From Ricordea florida (Eukaryota; Cnidaria; Anthozoa; Corallimorpharia; Ricordeidae): a DNA stretch of 64,000 nucleotides. The stretch covers positions 4,517,201 through 4,581,200 of the forward strand of contig OX453286.1 of NCBI GenBank assembly GCA_949710005.1, written 5' to 3'. The notes beneath the pieces were generated by a model. The model did no database searches. It saw nothing but the letters and a program-made list of their open reading frames with translations, and was not told the DNA's origin. This document shows positions 10,799 through 23,224 of the stretch, piece after piece. Numbering within the stretch: position 1 is the stretch's first letter; each line of letters starts with the position of its first letter. Position numbers and translations under genes: made by a program.

Positions 10799-13700
10799 TT
10801 ACATTCCAAATGTGTTTTCTCCACTGTATGCAATGTATAAAAATCCATCCTCGTCTTTATGTTCCTCATAAATAGCACCCATAGTTGAACTGAAAGGAAC
10901 ATGGCGTAACATGAGCATAAATTTAATAGTGTGTGTTCCTTTGGTATAGTCCAGATTTGTATCTGTGATCTGAGATCACACAGGTCCGAAAGCATCAAAG
11001 GAACCAAAGGATCCACTCTGGGGAAGGACTTATCAGTTTCTTTGATGTGCCACAATCTGAGTGATCTCGTACCACAGATCAGAACCTGGATCATACCAAA
11101 GAAGTGCACCCCTAGTGTATCAGCCAAAATGAAAATCAAACATCTTGAGAATGACAGCAAATTCTACCTTTTTTCTGCTTGATGTTAGTACCCCAGGTCC
11201 ATGTACAATATTGGACAGAACTGAACCATTTGAATATGCAGAAGGCGACTCTCATAAAATTTTTTTACCGTATTTACCCGTGTATAATACGCACTTTTTT
11301 AACGAGAAATTATAGTTCGAATTTGCCATGCGTATTATACATGGAACCCATTGTTTTGGAACATTCTCATCAGCATACTCTAAACAGCAAAACAAAAGCT
11401 TAAATGTAAATGTATTTTTAATGACTACAATTCAAGTTACTACGACTAAAATATTTTCCATTTTGGTCTGTGAAGGAATTTAAATGACTTGAAACGAAAC
11501 ATCCAACAAGAACAACAAAACAACATGATCTCGAGCAATCAAAAGTTTAAAGAATGAGAAAAACCAAGTGACAGTGGGTGGTGTGCTGAGACGACGGACA
11601 ACTTGAAATCAATGATGATCTTTAACCAAAAATCGTACGGCCTGCTTTTTTGTTATGTGTTCCAGGCAATCCCGACAGTGTTGTTCAAACCAGATCGCTG
11701 ATCAGGCGCCATCTTGGATGATACTACACCGAGTGGATTGGAACGAGCACTATTTGCTGCATTTCTAACATGGTGGCCAAGCACAATCAAACTCTATTAT
11801 GAGCACTAGCATTCGTACACCCCAAAACGCCTGCTCAACAGGCTATGTTCAAATAAGAAAACAAGCCATTTTTCTTTCAATATATGATTTAACAAAGATC
11901 AACTCCTGGTTTTGTTAGTGCAAAACTTTTTTTTCCAAATTATGGTCAAAAATATAGGGTGCATATTATACATGGGCGCATATTATACACAGGTAAATAC
12001 AGTAATTCCATCTCAGACCACCAAATTTTACAGAAAAACAAACAAGCAAAAACCTTGATTAATATTCTCTATTTTTAATTAAAAATATTTATGTAATCGT
12101 TGATAAAATGGCATTTGGGGCTGTGCAGAAGAGACAAAATTTGACTACTATATGTTTATTGGACTTTCCTATTCTTCTCCCAAACCCTCTTATTTTATTT
12201 AAAAGATTCCAGCATTCAAGATCTTTTTCAAGCTTCTGAACTATCTTTGCTTAACTCTGATTTGTTTCATTGCCATTTTTGATGGCATTATACAAAGACT
12301 GAACTTTTTTATGTATGGTGTAAAAACTGAACATTGCAATGATTTCAGCATAAAGACACTGAAAGAGAAACATAGTCCTGTTCTAATTCTGTCACTTTTC
12401 CTCATTATAAAACCTTCCCCAAAGGTGGCACGAGACAGCAGTCAAGCCAGGGTATGCCATTTGTGAAGTCATTTTGCCATACTTCACAACAAGTAACATG
12501 ACTAATTTTATACACTGCTGTAGCTCTAAATCAAATGTAACCCCTTCCTCTTCTTACACACAAGCTCTCTATGTGCGTGGCTTCATTTTCCCCTTCCTTT
12601 CATTTTTTTTAACCTGCTTTGTCACCCTGTATGAGAATGAAACTAAATCCCGAAAATTGAAAATTAAAATAGAATCAAAGAACCACAAAATTTACATCAA
12701 GACATGCTCAATTCCACAAACAAATTTTATTTGGCTTGCACACCAGACAGACACTTTCAAATCCAATGAAAAAGAGGAAATTTGTGCTCTGAATACATCA
12801 CATTGGTTTCACTGTTTGAATTCATAACGTACATCTCAGTACCTTGCACGCTTTGGTGTCAAGATAATGCAAATAAAACATTTTCTCGTAAACAATATAT
12901 ACACAATGGTTCCCGTTAGTTCTAGTAAGCTGAAAAGAACTGTTTTTACTCTTACGTTTTCGTGTCACTGAATTCAAATCCAAGCAACACAAGGAATTCG
13001 ATACAGCTAACCATAACGTTAGGCGGAAGCGAAATTAAACTTATGCTTAATTCATAAGTACAAGATGTAAACATGATCAATTCAAAAAAGAAAAATTCTC
13101 AAATTGTGCCGTTCCACCTGCAAAATACTGGCGAACAATGCAGAATCGGAAACGCAAACCCAGTTTCGAAGCGAAGATGTCAACGCTAAATCACCACGAC
13201 GAAATATAACGGTAAAGGAAAATTGCGTCATGACCAGTTTAGAAACACTTTGAAACACGAAGATGACGACTGCATTTCTCCATTTTGTACCAACAGAAAG
13301 ACAAAACACTGTCTTTACTTCTTTAAACACTAATCCTAAAAAGTATAGGGGAAATAAACTTAGTAAGGTAGAAGAAAGGGTCCATTGTTTGCCACTTTTC
13401 GTTCAATGCTTCGTTTTATACGAAGCATTGAATTTCTCGTTCCTTTTGAGCAGCAAACACGGTTTCGCCATATTTCAGGGCTTGGGTTAGCTAGAGGTGA
13501 TCGCTTAAGACAAACTAATACGGTAGCTCCTAACCAAGATCTACGACTTCTGTAGTATGTCTTTCAGACAAGTAGCAATTATAGATTTGATGTGTAACAA
13601 TTATTTCTTACCTCGTTGTCGGGAGAACTTTATTGACGAACAAAAACATCGCCTTCTCTGGAGGGAGCTGAATTCTCTTTCGGATAATGTACATGAATTG

Positions 13701-14195
13701 TGCAACTGAAAAGAAGATGGAGCAGAAAAATAACAAGCAAATCTTCGATTTTAGCAACACAGCTCACATAAAGGATTACATAGATTTCATAATCAGGGTA
13801 CTGCATAGCAAAATCCCTTCCGCAAGATCTTAAAATATAAACAGACATATCCTGTTTCGTACCTGTCAAATCAGACGGTACAAGGAATTTCCTTTTGTCG
13901 ATATCTTGAATCGAGGACTTTGGAGCCTTCTCGACCACGACCTGCAATTAACAAAAAATCATTGTCGTATTGCTAAAGCAGAATGCTTTCTCAAAGGTAA
14001 AAATAAAAACAACAAAAACAGTAACTTACTGGAATTCGATCGGGGTACTTCGCCCTTATCTTCGCAGATTCATGGCACCTCGACTCTTCAAAGCACAAGG
14101 CAAATTAACGTGAAAATACAGAATATATGACAACAATGAATACAGCATTCACCGCAGTTACCTAACGTGTGCTCTTCCTTAAAGGTCCACTTCAT
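10799..14195 (-). CDS. GABARAPL2: GABARAPL2 / GATE-16, ATG8-family autophagy protein
   Basis: A ubiquitin-like ATG8 protein that is conjugated to phosphatidylethanolamine on autophagosomal and Golgi membranes. Five minus-strand exons: 14195-14162, 14085-14030, 13941-13863, 13705-13612 and 10889-10799. They sum to 354 nt, giving 117 residues, exactly the length of vertebrate GABARAPL2. The protein starts [15 protein letters not shown], contains [15 protein letters not shown] and [14 protein letters not shown], and ends [21 protein letters not shown] fits the GATE-16 branch better than GABARAP or LC3. Gly116 is the expected lipidation site; ATG4 would have to remove a single residue, Met117. 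The last intron is long (10890-13611) and contains a 740-bp terminal-inverted-repeat element. Convergent with ADAT1: the stop codons are about 625 bp apart. Confidence 0.96.
10931..11110. repeat. Foldback repeat downstream of GABARAPL2 exon 5
   Basis: TTCCTTTGGTATAGTCCAGA against CTGGATCATACCAAAGAAG. The inner CTTATCAGTTTCTTTGATGT recurs at 32385-32500 (CCACTCTGGACAAGG ... CATACCAAAGGAGTGCACG). Confidence 0.65.
11266..12004. mobile_element. Terminal-inverted-repeat element (~740 bp), non-coding, GABARAPL2 last intron
   Basis: Ends TACCGTATTTACCCGTGTAT and ATACACAGGTAAATACAGTA are inverted; the subterminal GTATAATACGCA / GCATATTATAC repeats are inverted too. No transposase frame lies inside, so it is non-autonomous. 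The left flank is TTT and the right flank ATT; a TA or TTA target duplication is possible. Confidence 0.75.
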
Positions 14196-14199
14196 AGCT

Positions 14200-16167
14200 G
14201 GCTGAAAATTCCCCACGAAAAAAAAGTATCTCACTATCAACAACTCGGTCTTTCTCCCTGTTATCGATTTTTGCTGCGTAAAGGTTCGAATGTTTTACCA
14301 CGTGATCGTCAAACTTACTTTGTTGTATGACGTTATAAATTGCGTAATTTTCCAAATTTGGCCGGTACTTCCCTGATGGTCAGCGGCTTTTCCAAAACAA
14401 ACATTTTGCGTGATCGTTGGTTAAAATCGGTCTGGGACATTTTACATATGAAGTCTAAAGTTTGTTTTTTGCATTTTTTTAGCAATTTGACCCTTTTTTA
14501 ATTTTTGTAACATCATAACGCCGCTGCAGTTTGCAGTTATGGGCTCCTGACCAACCTAAATACGAAATTAGTTTTCAAATAATCCTGATGCAATCAATTT
14601 TCCTCTTCCTTTTAATCAGAAGAGGAGAGCTATCTTCACCGGAAGCCTAATCTCCCGATTTTAGGCGATTGTTGTGGGAAAAGCAACGGTCATGTTTAAA
14701 ACAGGTATAAACGAGATCTTTTTTTTTAAATAACATAGCTTTAATTTGTTTCTCTGTGGCACCAAGAGAACATAAGAGAGGCGGTACTCAATATCGTTTG
14801 TCCGATTCTCACGCCCTTGGGAACGTTTTTGTGTGAGTTGGCGTTTTCAAATAGGGGTTGTGGGCCGCTTGTGCCGCCTCGCTGCTGTGCCATGATTGGC
14901 TGGTTATCTTCTGCTGCTGATGTCTCGTGCTTGCGCTTGGTCATGTGATGCGTGGCGGGGTTCGCACACTTCACCCTTTGAACCTTTTGAATCCTCTTCT
15001 AACGGAAAAATGCCATTTGTTGGGCGGAATAACGGAATGACAAGTTGCTTTGGAACAATTGATTTAATTGTCCGGAATAAGAAGATTTCTTGTTCTTTTT
15101 TAATGGAATAATGAAATAACGAAAATTCCAAGCAGAAATAATGAAATAATGAACATCTGGTTCGTTCTCACTCTCCGAATAGGCCCTCGCAAACATTTAC
15201 TCGTGACCCATTGATGCAACAATTCGATATGGGCGTGTTATACCAAGTCATAGGGAAAAAAACTGACCATGAATGTAATCTTGAAGTATAAGTATGTCGA
15301 CGTGGTTTCGTTAACCTGTCATCAAGTGTATGTTGGTAGGTGGCACATTTTTCGATCTATAATTTTTGACAGCTGTTCAAACGCAACGCTCAGTTGGATG
15401 TTGGCGTGGTCTTTTTGCCTTGTGTTTTTTACTGCAAATATTGTGTTTGGTTCCTGCGTCAGGCGCATAGCCAGGATTTTTTTTCAGGTACCCCAAAGTT
15501 GGATATTAATTGTCCGAGCAATATATTCCTACAAATTTCAGGTACGCCATGGCGTATTGGCGTACAGGTAGCTACGCGCCTGTGCTTTACTAAGGGTTTG
15601 AACTCAGAGAACTGTGATCCTTTGCCAAATCACAACCTCAAGTTTTGGTAGTGGGAGGTTGCAGCTATTGCGCAGGCGCAGCTAACTGGCTTATATCATG
15701 TTCTTTGCGTGCAGTTTATATCTTAATTTCCTTTTAAAGAAACTGTTGCATATAATTGCAATGAAATATAGCAAAATCACTTTGCTTTACATGATTTTGA
15801 AGTCATATTCGCCTCAATGAACGGGGCTGATGGGCAGCCCCACAATTGCGAAATGTTGCGATGGGTAATTAGTGACACGGGGCACAATTTACGGTAGCTT
15901 TGCGCAGTGGCATTACCGTAGCCAGTGAGGTTCACCCGAGGCGCGGTTATTGCTGATTGAAAACTTTTCCCAATACCCCGCGAGACGGCTTGAAATACAG
16001 CCGGCTTTGCAATTTTTGATGGCCCATACGTGGGCCTTACAACCAAATGAAAAGTAAACACGATCAATCGTTCAGTAACGTATGCATAACGTTTTTTGAA
16101 TACCCGGGAGACTTGGTGCCAAGTGGGTACCGCGATTCGGCCTGCGGTGTGCTCCAATTAAACCAAT
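14200..16167. other. Intergenic, GABARAPL2 to OTUD6B
   Basis: Both flanking 5' ends face this 2-kb interval, so promoters of both genes are expected here. It holds a decayed repeat at about 14755-15130 (GGAATAACGGAATGACAAG and GAAATAATGAAATAATGAAC words) and a dispersed fragment near 15460-15600 (AGGCGCATAGCCAGGATTTT). No convincing coding exon was seen. Confidence 0.5.
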
Positions 16168-19100
16168 ATGACAGACGAACTGGATGAAAACTCGGACTCA
16201 TTAGAATTTCTCCTTCAAAGACACAGGAAAGAAGCAAAAGATCTCCAAGGTTTGAAAATACACTTCACGCGCGTCTTGTTACTTTGCTTTGTGGGTTTCT
16301 TTCGATCTCCGACCAAGCAAAGTCAAGCTTACCACTTCTTACACGGTCGCGTCTGACGAGTGCTGTTTTCGTATTTTTAGCAAATATCCAGTCAATGAAG
16401 CATTCTGTTCCAAAAGGAGACAAGAAAAGGAAGAAGGAGATTACGTTGGAAATCGCCCGTCTTGAGGAAGAATTGAGTGATAGACATAAGAAAGAGAACG
16501 AAGAATGTAAACGAAAATTAGAAACGGTAATAACTCTCGGGCGGAAGTAGAAATTATGTTGTTTTGAAGCTGTTTAGACAAACTGTTTGATGGAAGAAAC
16601 AGTGGCCACAAGAATCATCTATTGTGGAGTGGGGTGAGGCGAAAAGGGGGGAGTAACATTTGAGAAGAAGAGCAAAAGCAGGCCCATTGTTCTCTCATAT
16701 TTATCCTGCGCGGGCTTGTATTTTTCAAATTCTTCCATCTTCATATTTTTTGCCCTCAATCCTCTCCTGTAAGGGCTTCTGTAGTGACATTGTTTGCACA
16801 ACCCAAGGTCCACTGTTTTACCGATGTGTATCTTAGGTACTTTGCCTTAAGTATTCCTGTCCTACACAGACGACTTTTTCTGTCACTGATTTAACACACA
16901 AAAACCTTGCATTGTAGGATGGAAACAATGATGAGCATGTACTCTCTAAAGACTTAGAGGCAACCTCCATCACAGACAGTGATACACCACAACCCAAAAT
17001 ATCAAAAGCTCAAAAAAGAAGAGTAAGCATTTTTATTTTTGTTGTTTGATTTAATACATAACCACACTTCTAGGGTCCATATTCCCAAAATCTCTAGAAT
17101 TGAATCATCACATGTCTTCCAACCAATTGGAGCTACAGTAATGGGTGAGTTGAAAAATGTATTGTTTAGCACGGTCACAAGCAAACTTGGAAAAAGGCAA
17201 TCTAAGTTCTCTTGGGGACAGAACTTAGTTGTATTGTATCACAACTCACTTTGCTGTCAATTAATTCACAGAGCATTAAAATTTTCATGGCATATCCTTT
17301 TAGTTCCTTAATGTACATTCAAGTTACTTTATGATTACAAAGTGAGTAGAGTACCTTAGTGTCACACTTACTGTGTCAGTGTTCTGTTTTTAAAAGGATA
17401 AAAAGGCTGCAAAAGAAAAAGAAAGGGAGCAAAGAATAGCAGAAGCTGAACTGGAAAGTGTAAACAGTGCTCGAAATATTGAAGCAGAAAAACTTAAGGA
17501 AATTCTGGCAGCTATGGACCTTGCCGTTAAAGAGGTGGGCTTTAGAGATCACAACTTGATAGGATTTGTATAGATTTTTGGATATTATTAATGACAAGGT
17601 TTTAGAGAATAAAGCATAACTACCAAAATTGTAGTCAGGAAGGTAGCTGGGGGGGGGAGGGGTGGGGGTCCTGGGGTGCTGGTGACTCCCCCTTTGTGAG
17701 ATAGTTGTTTATGTCCCTAGAATTCAGGTGGCAAAAACATGCGGATCCAAAGAATCAACATGCAATAAGTCTTTTTCAGTGCTAGATAGTGACATTTAGT
17801 AAAATACGGCATGAATGTCAATATCAGGGCTAAAAATTGATGGTCACACGGTGGCCAGTGGCGAGTTAAAACTGACCAGGGCTACCAAAAGTTAAGGTTT
17901 GAACGTTTGATGTGCGATGGCTACAGAATTTCACAAAAGTTGCAATGTAAGTTATGCAAAGTACAAAGTCAAAAATAAAATTCAATATGTAGTTTAATTG
18001 GACTACCTTTCTCTTGGTTTCTTTGCCTAGACTCTAAGATCATCCATTTTAGTGAATTTTTAGTTCTGATGTGGAAATTCAGAGCCATTTTAACAGTGAT
18101 TTCGCAAGCGATCCACATTCATGGCATATAGATGCTATTTTGATGTCATGATTGCTTGGTGACTCAAAAAGATGAAAATTGAGGGCTACTTCATTTTGGG
18201 ATGGGCCAATAAGAACTCAAGGAAACTGGCCCGACTGGCTACCAAGCACGGGAGTTAATTTTTAGCCCTGCAACATGCCATTATGGGAAGTACCTTGAGC
18301 GTGACGCAGTATGACCCCTCTCCACCCTTTGAAAAATCTTACTTACACCCCTGGTAGTCTCCTACACAGAGATAGTTAGGGCCTTGTCAGACATTCCTTT
18401 CCCACTAACGGAAGGGATATGTGACAAGGCTTGAGTAACGTCTGCGTAGGAGGCTACTAAAAGTGAAACACCTGAACAAAATCTGACTGTGCTCATGTTG
18501 CTTGAGAAATGCGTTTACCAGTGATTGTCCTGTGATCAGCATAATGTATTTTATAATGCAGTTATTTGCCAATAAACCAGTTCTGATTATTAGGGACTTT
18601 CTATAAGAGTAAAAGTAAGAGGTTGCAAAGGAAGAAGTTGTTTGGGAACAGTCCTGCTTGTGAATTATTCCACTAATAAAAGTTCAAAATTATTTTCAGA
18701 TAAATCCAGATGGGCACTGGTACGTACTTAATGTGTAATTCTTTAACAAGGTCAACCAGTCAAAATGTATGTCAAATACAATTGTTTTCTAAAGTACCTT
18801 TTAAACAGTAAATTGTATATAACTGTTTATTGGAGTTTGCTGTTTTTTTTTCTTAGTTTATACAACGCTATTGCTGATCAGCTATCTCGGAAAAACCAAT
18901 TGGTAAGTTACAAAATGGATCTTTTAATTTCCTGTCATTTCAAAAACTAATATACCTGTAACAGTGTAAGTATAGTAACAATTATATTTGTTACTCCCAT
19001 CCAGAAAATATTGGGGTGTCATATTACCTTCCTTTCTGTATTAAGCAGGGTAATACAACTCCACTAAAAAAAAAGCCTGCCAGAGATATGATAATACAGT

Positions 19101-21888
19101 CTTCTTTTTCTCTGTTAGATCGGAATGGAAACCCTTAGAAGGATGACGGCTGATTTTATGTTGGCAAACCAAGACAGATTTCTTCCATTCTTGGTTCATT
19201 CTAATACTGGTGAACATTATACTTCAGGTCAGTCGCTGTCTCTGTGTTGGTCGTGGCTCATCCTTGGGGGAGTGCCGACAAACTGTGAGCAGCCTCCACG
19301 AAACAATGCTAACCAACACTATTCATTTCAATGTCATCACACAACAGCTGGGATATGTATGTAATAATGTAATCCTCAAATTTAATTGGCTATAAATCAT
19401 GCGTTCGTGACTGGTCCAGTTTTTTATGATACAGCCCACGAGCCAGATTTTATCCCTGTTGTGGCGATTATGGCTCTTTAGAAAGAAGACATTAAACATA
19501 AATAAATAAGTTATTTACCAAGCTAGGCTGTGCCATTGGTCTTGCATGAGTACAGCCCTTGACCATCGGCCTTGGGTCATACTCACAACCTTGGGCACAG
19601 ATTTTTCCCATTTAGACCTTCTGCCCAGTAAATAACATAATCATACGTATTGCAACTTTGGCCGCCTCTGAGATGTTTTGCAATGTTGATGCACATATAG
19701 GTCATTAAGATACAGTACTTGCTGTAGTAGTGCCAGGGTGGTTTTACAATTTACTGTTCTCATGTCCTATTCTGTTGTGGGATTCAGAAGGGCACAGGTG
19801 AACCATGTTCCGAGGGTTCAGGTGGTAACCGGTAAAATTTACTGCCTGTAACAGCACGTTACCGCCTTAAATGGCCTGAGGAATTCTTGAGAATTCAACA
19901 GCTACGCGAGTGTTTTACTGGTTTGAAAAACTCTATTACCCGTTGAGCTGAAATAAAAGGAGAACACTATATAAATCAGAGCTGTTTGGTCTAGAATAGT
20001 GTATCGTTTTTCACGAAACTGACCAGTTGGTTGAAGATTTTTTAAAAAAAAAACTGAACAAGTATAAGTAAATCCTTTTTTGAGAGAGAAACGATTTTGA
20101 TGTAAGGTTTTGTTTTGGCTAGGCTGTGCTAGTGACCTCAGTTTCTGGAAAATAACTACTCTAGGAGAGGAGTGATTTGGGGAGTTTACTCAGCTATACC
20201 AGCTCTGGTATAGGCTAACAGTTCCAGGGTTCCAGCAGCACATCCCCACCCAGACATTCCTTAAGTACCCCCCGCCAAGGACTATGCTAAACAACAAGCA
20301 CTCATACCCAATTTTCCTACCCACTAGGGCCAATGACACTAAGAGTTGTTGTTTTCTTATTATTCATCTTGTAGAGCAGTTTGTCCATTACTGTGAACAA
20401 ATAGCAAACACAGCAGCTTGGGGAGGTCACCTTGAGGTTTGATTTGATCTACGTTAAGGAAATCACTAAACAAATTATGGAATGATCAACGATAGCATTC
20501 ACAAAAATCCCACTACATGGTTTGATCCACAGATGAAAAAGTTAGAACCACACTGTACAGTGAAACAAACAATACCACAGTACAGTACTGTTCAGTAGCT
20601 TTACAAAGAATGGTCACACTGCATGGTTTGATCCACAGATGAAAAAGTTAGAATCACACTGTATAGTAAAACAAACAGTACCGCAGTACTAGTTAATTTA
20701 TTTATTTTGCCATCAACCAGATTAGTTTTTTTTTAAGATATGGTCACACTGCATGGTTTCAGATGAAAACGTTAGAACCATGCTGTACTATAGTAAAACA
20801 ATCTGGTTTTGATGAGCTTTGAATTTGGTTTTCATAGATCCAAGCATTGGCCGAGGCCCTGAAGATGCCAATTGAGATTTACCAAGCAGACTCACCAGTA
20901 CTCAGAGTAGGGGAGGAATATGACGCCCCATCAATATTGTTATCGTGAGTAGACACAATTAGGTAGATGGGCCTTGAATTTGGAGCAGTTAACATGTATG
21001 GTGAAGTATTACAGTACAGTTCAGTAGCTTTCCAAAGAATGGTCGCACTGCATGGTTTTGTCCACAGATGAAAAAGTTACAACCACACTGGACAGTAAAA
21101 CAAACAGTACCACAGTACAGTACTTTTCAGTGGCTTTCTAAGGAATGGTTACACTGCATGGTGCGATCCTCAGATGAAAACGTTAGAACCATAGAGTATA
21201 ATAAAACAAACAGTACCACAGTACAGTACTGTTCAGTGGCTTTCTAAAGAATGGTCACGCTGCATGGTTTGATCCACAGATGAAAAAGTTACAACCACAC
21301 TGGACAGTAAAACAAACAGTACCACAGTACAGTTCAGTGGCTTTCTAAAGAATGGTTACACTGCATGGTGTGATCCTCAGATGAAAAAGTTAGAACCATA
21401 AAGTATAATAAAACAAACAGTACCACAGTACAGTACTGTTTAGTAGCATTCAAAAGAATGGTTATGTTGTGGTTCAAATTTTATTTTTCTTTATTTCAAA
21501 CTCGTTATCATACATTACCATACCAAAATACAAAAGAAAATAAAATTTAAACCAAGGATAAAATTGAACTACAACAGTCACACGGAATGGTTTGGTCTGC
21601 AGATGGAAATGAACATTAGAACCCCATTGTATAGTAAAACAAACAGTACCTTTGAATAGTACTGTTGAGTTGGTCACCCTTCGTGGTTTGATCCATAGAT
21701 AAAAAGCAGGCAACACAGTACAGTGAAATTAAACAGTACACAGTACAGTACTATTAATAATTAAGCAAGTTTTGGTCTTTATTCCTTCTTTCCGGTTTTA
21801 AAATGATGAAAATAATTGCTTATATTTTAGGTATCATCGTCATGCATACGGACTAGGTGAGCACTACAACTCAGTTATCCCTTCGTAA
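16168..21888 (+). CDS. OTUD6B: OTUD6B, OTU-family deubiquitinase
   Basis: A cysteine protease of the OTU family that removes ubiquitin; in mammals it is linked to proteasome assembly and translation control. Ten exons: 16168-16249, 16381-16526, 16918-17022, 17397-17534, 18700-18719, 18857-18902, 19119-19227, 20375-20436, 20838-20944 and 21831-21888. All phases agree, giving 290 residues (human 293). The N-terminal ~150 residues are highly charged and coiled-coil-like (KGDKKRKKEITLEIARLEEE). The OTU core follows: DGHC with catalytic Cys164, then CLYNAIADQL, AAWGG, ADSP and the C-terminal HAYGLGEHYNSV with catalytic His283. Exon 5 is a 20-nt microexon ending inside the Cys164 codon. Introns 7, 8 and 9 carry, or lie next to, the ~107-bp tandem repeats. 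A possible AATAAA lies at 22415-22420. Convergent with KARS1. Confidence 0.96.
17685..18360. repeat. Dispersed repeat interrupted by the hAT-like element
   Basis: The left piece is 17685-17828; the right piece, 18270-18360, ends CCCCTCTCCACCCTTTGAAA. Between them sits the CAGGGC element. Located in OTUD6B intron 4. Confidence 0.6.
17829..18269. mobile_element. hAT-like non-autonomous element with CAGGGC termini, nested
   Basis: Begins CAGGGCTAAAAATTGA and ends GTTAATTTTTAGCCCTG, with inverted ends of about 15 bp. It is inserted in an older dispersed repeat (17685 onward, resuming at about 18270 to 18360). Flanks CAATAT / CAACAT could be a decayed target duplication. Located in OTUD6B intron 4. 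Confidence 0.65.
18354..18466. mobile_element. Foldback MITE, OTUD6B intron 4
   Basis: GTAGTCTCCTACACAGA against TCTGCGTAGGAGGCTAC, with GGGCCTTGTCAGACATTCCT / GGGATATGTGACAAGGC inside. Confidence 0.75.
19510..19636. repeat. Foldback repeat (GTTATTTACC family), OTUD6B intron 7
   Basis: Shorter, diverged copy: GTTATTTACCAAGCTAGGCT ... CAGATTTTTCCCATTTAGAC ... AGTAAATAAC. Confidence 0.65.
20513..20800 (+). repeat. ~107-bp tandem repeat array, OTUD6B intron 8
   Basis: About three units containing CATGGTTTGATCCACAGATG, AAAAAGTTAGAACCACACTG, AACAAACA, CACAGTACAGTACTGTTCAG and TTTACAAAGAATGGTCACAC. Successive CATGGTTTGATCC starts at about 20516 and 20622 give the period. Confidence 0.85.
20995..21750 (+). 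repeat. ~107-bp tandem repeat array, OTUD6B intron 9, split by a hairpin element
   Basis: About four units at 20995-21465, then more diverged units at 21575-21750. The break is a hairpin element at 21466-21575 (TTGTGGTTCAAA ... TTGAACTACAACA), which apparently inserted into the array. Confidence 0.8.
21466..21575. mobile_element. Hairpin element (TTGTGGTTCAA family)
   Basis: A near-perfect foldback of about 110 bp. One arm has TTGTGGTTCAAATTTTATTT, the other GGATAAAATTGAACTACAAC. It lies within the OTUD6B 107-bp array. Confidence 0.8.
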
Positions 21889-22204
21889 CTACGCTAGGAA
21901 AGCACATAATGTGAGGATTTTGTTGGAGCAGACAAGTCAACAAATGCTAGAAGAACCCTTGTTCGTCATGATGAAATATTCTAGTCTTATACACAGTGAT
22001 ATAAAATTCTTCAAGGGAATTTTTGATCTTAACTTATTGTATCATTTACTGCAGAAATGGGACCAAAATTATTAAAATACAAGTTGAAATATTCAACTTG
22101 TGTACAAAGATCTACTCATAACAGAATAAGTATATACAGTTATGTTTTGGAAAAGATTGTTATTCATCGTGGTAACTTCACTGATAATATGAATTTGTTC
22201 TATG

Positions 22205-22345
22205 GTCTCACAGTGCAGTCACTTAGGTGGTGGTCATGAAGTTTCGACAGCTTACCGCTAGATCGCCTGAAGAAGACAAGCAGCAAGCAGTCAAAACGTC
22301 GCGACCACTACCCAAGTGACTCCCATTGTGAGATCATAGAACTAA
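22205..22345 (+). repeat. Foldback repeat downstream of OTUD6B with hammerhead-like core
   Basis: Imperfect palindrome: GTCTCACAGTGCAGTCACTT against AAGTGACTCCCATTGTGAGA, with GGTGGTGGTC / GCGACCACTACC inside. CTGAAGA at 22267-22273 and AAAACGTC at 22293-22300 flank a short stem (GAC/GTC). Confidence 0.6.
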
Positions 22346-23224
22346 TTTATATTATTATATACAGTAAATTAATCGTAGCCGTTAAAAATTTTCAATTTGA
22401 ATTTGGCTACAGAAAATAAAATCAAAGGGCTCTTGTGAGCAAACTTGTGAATTGAATGTTTGATGTTGATAGCATGCACATGCTATGCTCCGCAGACTGA
22501 CTAAAATTGGTAATTGATCTGTTAATCGCTGTAATTTCGAGTCTCAATGTCTCCTTTTTCAGGTTGCCATTTAGTCATTCTACTATTCTCATCTGTGAAG
22601 ACAGTAAATACTGTTTAGTTATCTTCACAGTGTGATAAGGCAAGGATGCCTTTCTACTTTCCCCTAAAACACATCAAAACATGCCAAAATATGTGAAAAA
22701 TGTTTACAGGAATTGAACAACTGAGCGAAATTTTTTCCAACTACTGTGACTCGCTTATAGTTTTAACTATTCAGGAGTTAAAAAGGTTACCAATTTTAAA
22801 GTGTAAAATCTGGTGGTCAAACAATTTGTAGTCACAGAAAACAAAGAAAACAAGAGCAGGCTTATTTCATTTTCTTTCCATGTCAGTCTTGTAGGATTTC
22901 TCAATTTTAACTGTTTTCATTTCATTCCAAACTCCTAAACACAGTTTTGCAAGAGTTTCTAAGGAACGTGGTTAACTTGATGGGACTGTGTTTGCAATAC
23001 ATATCAACTCAGTATGTACATGTAGACAAAATGGACCATTACACTGCAATAAATGCTAATTCATTTAAAATGTTTATTTTTGTTTCTGACCTGACTAACC
23101 GTATCTCCAAAAGCCCTCATGTATTTACACAACAGTCCAGCTAGTTTAATTTCCTGTTAACAACATGACAAAGTCATCAGGTTAGAAATATTGTGGGAAT
23201 TAATTGTGGTCTTTTTCAAAATAA

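Noticed and set aside
13630..13947. A separate 105-residue gene
   Set aside because: It is a read-through of two GABARAPL2 exons and the intron between them.
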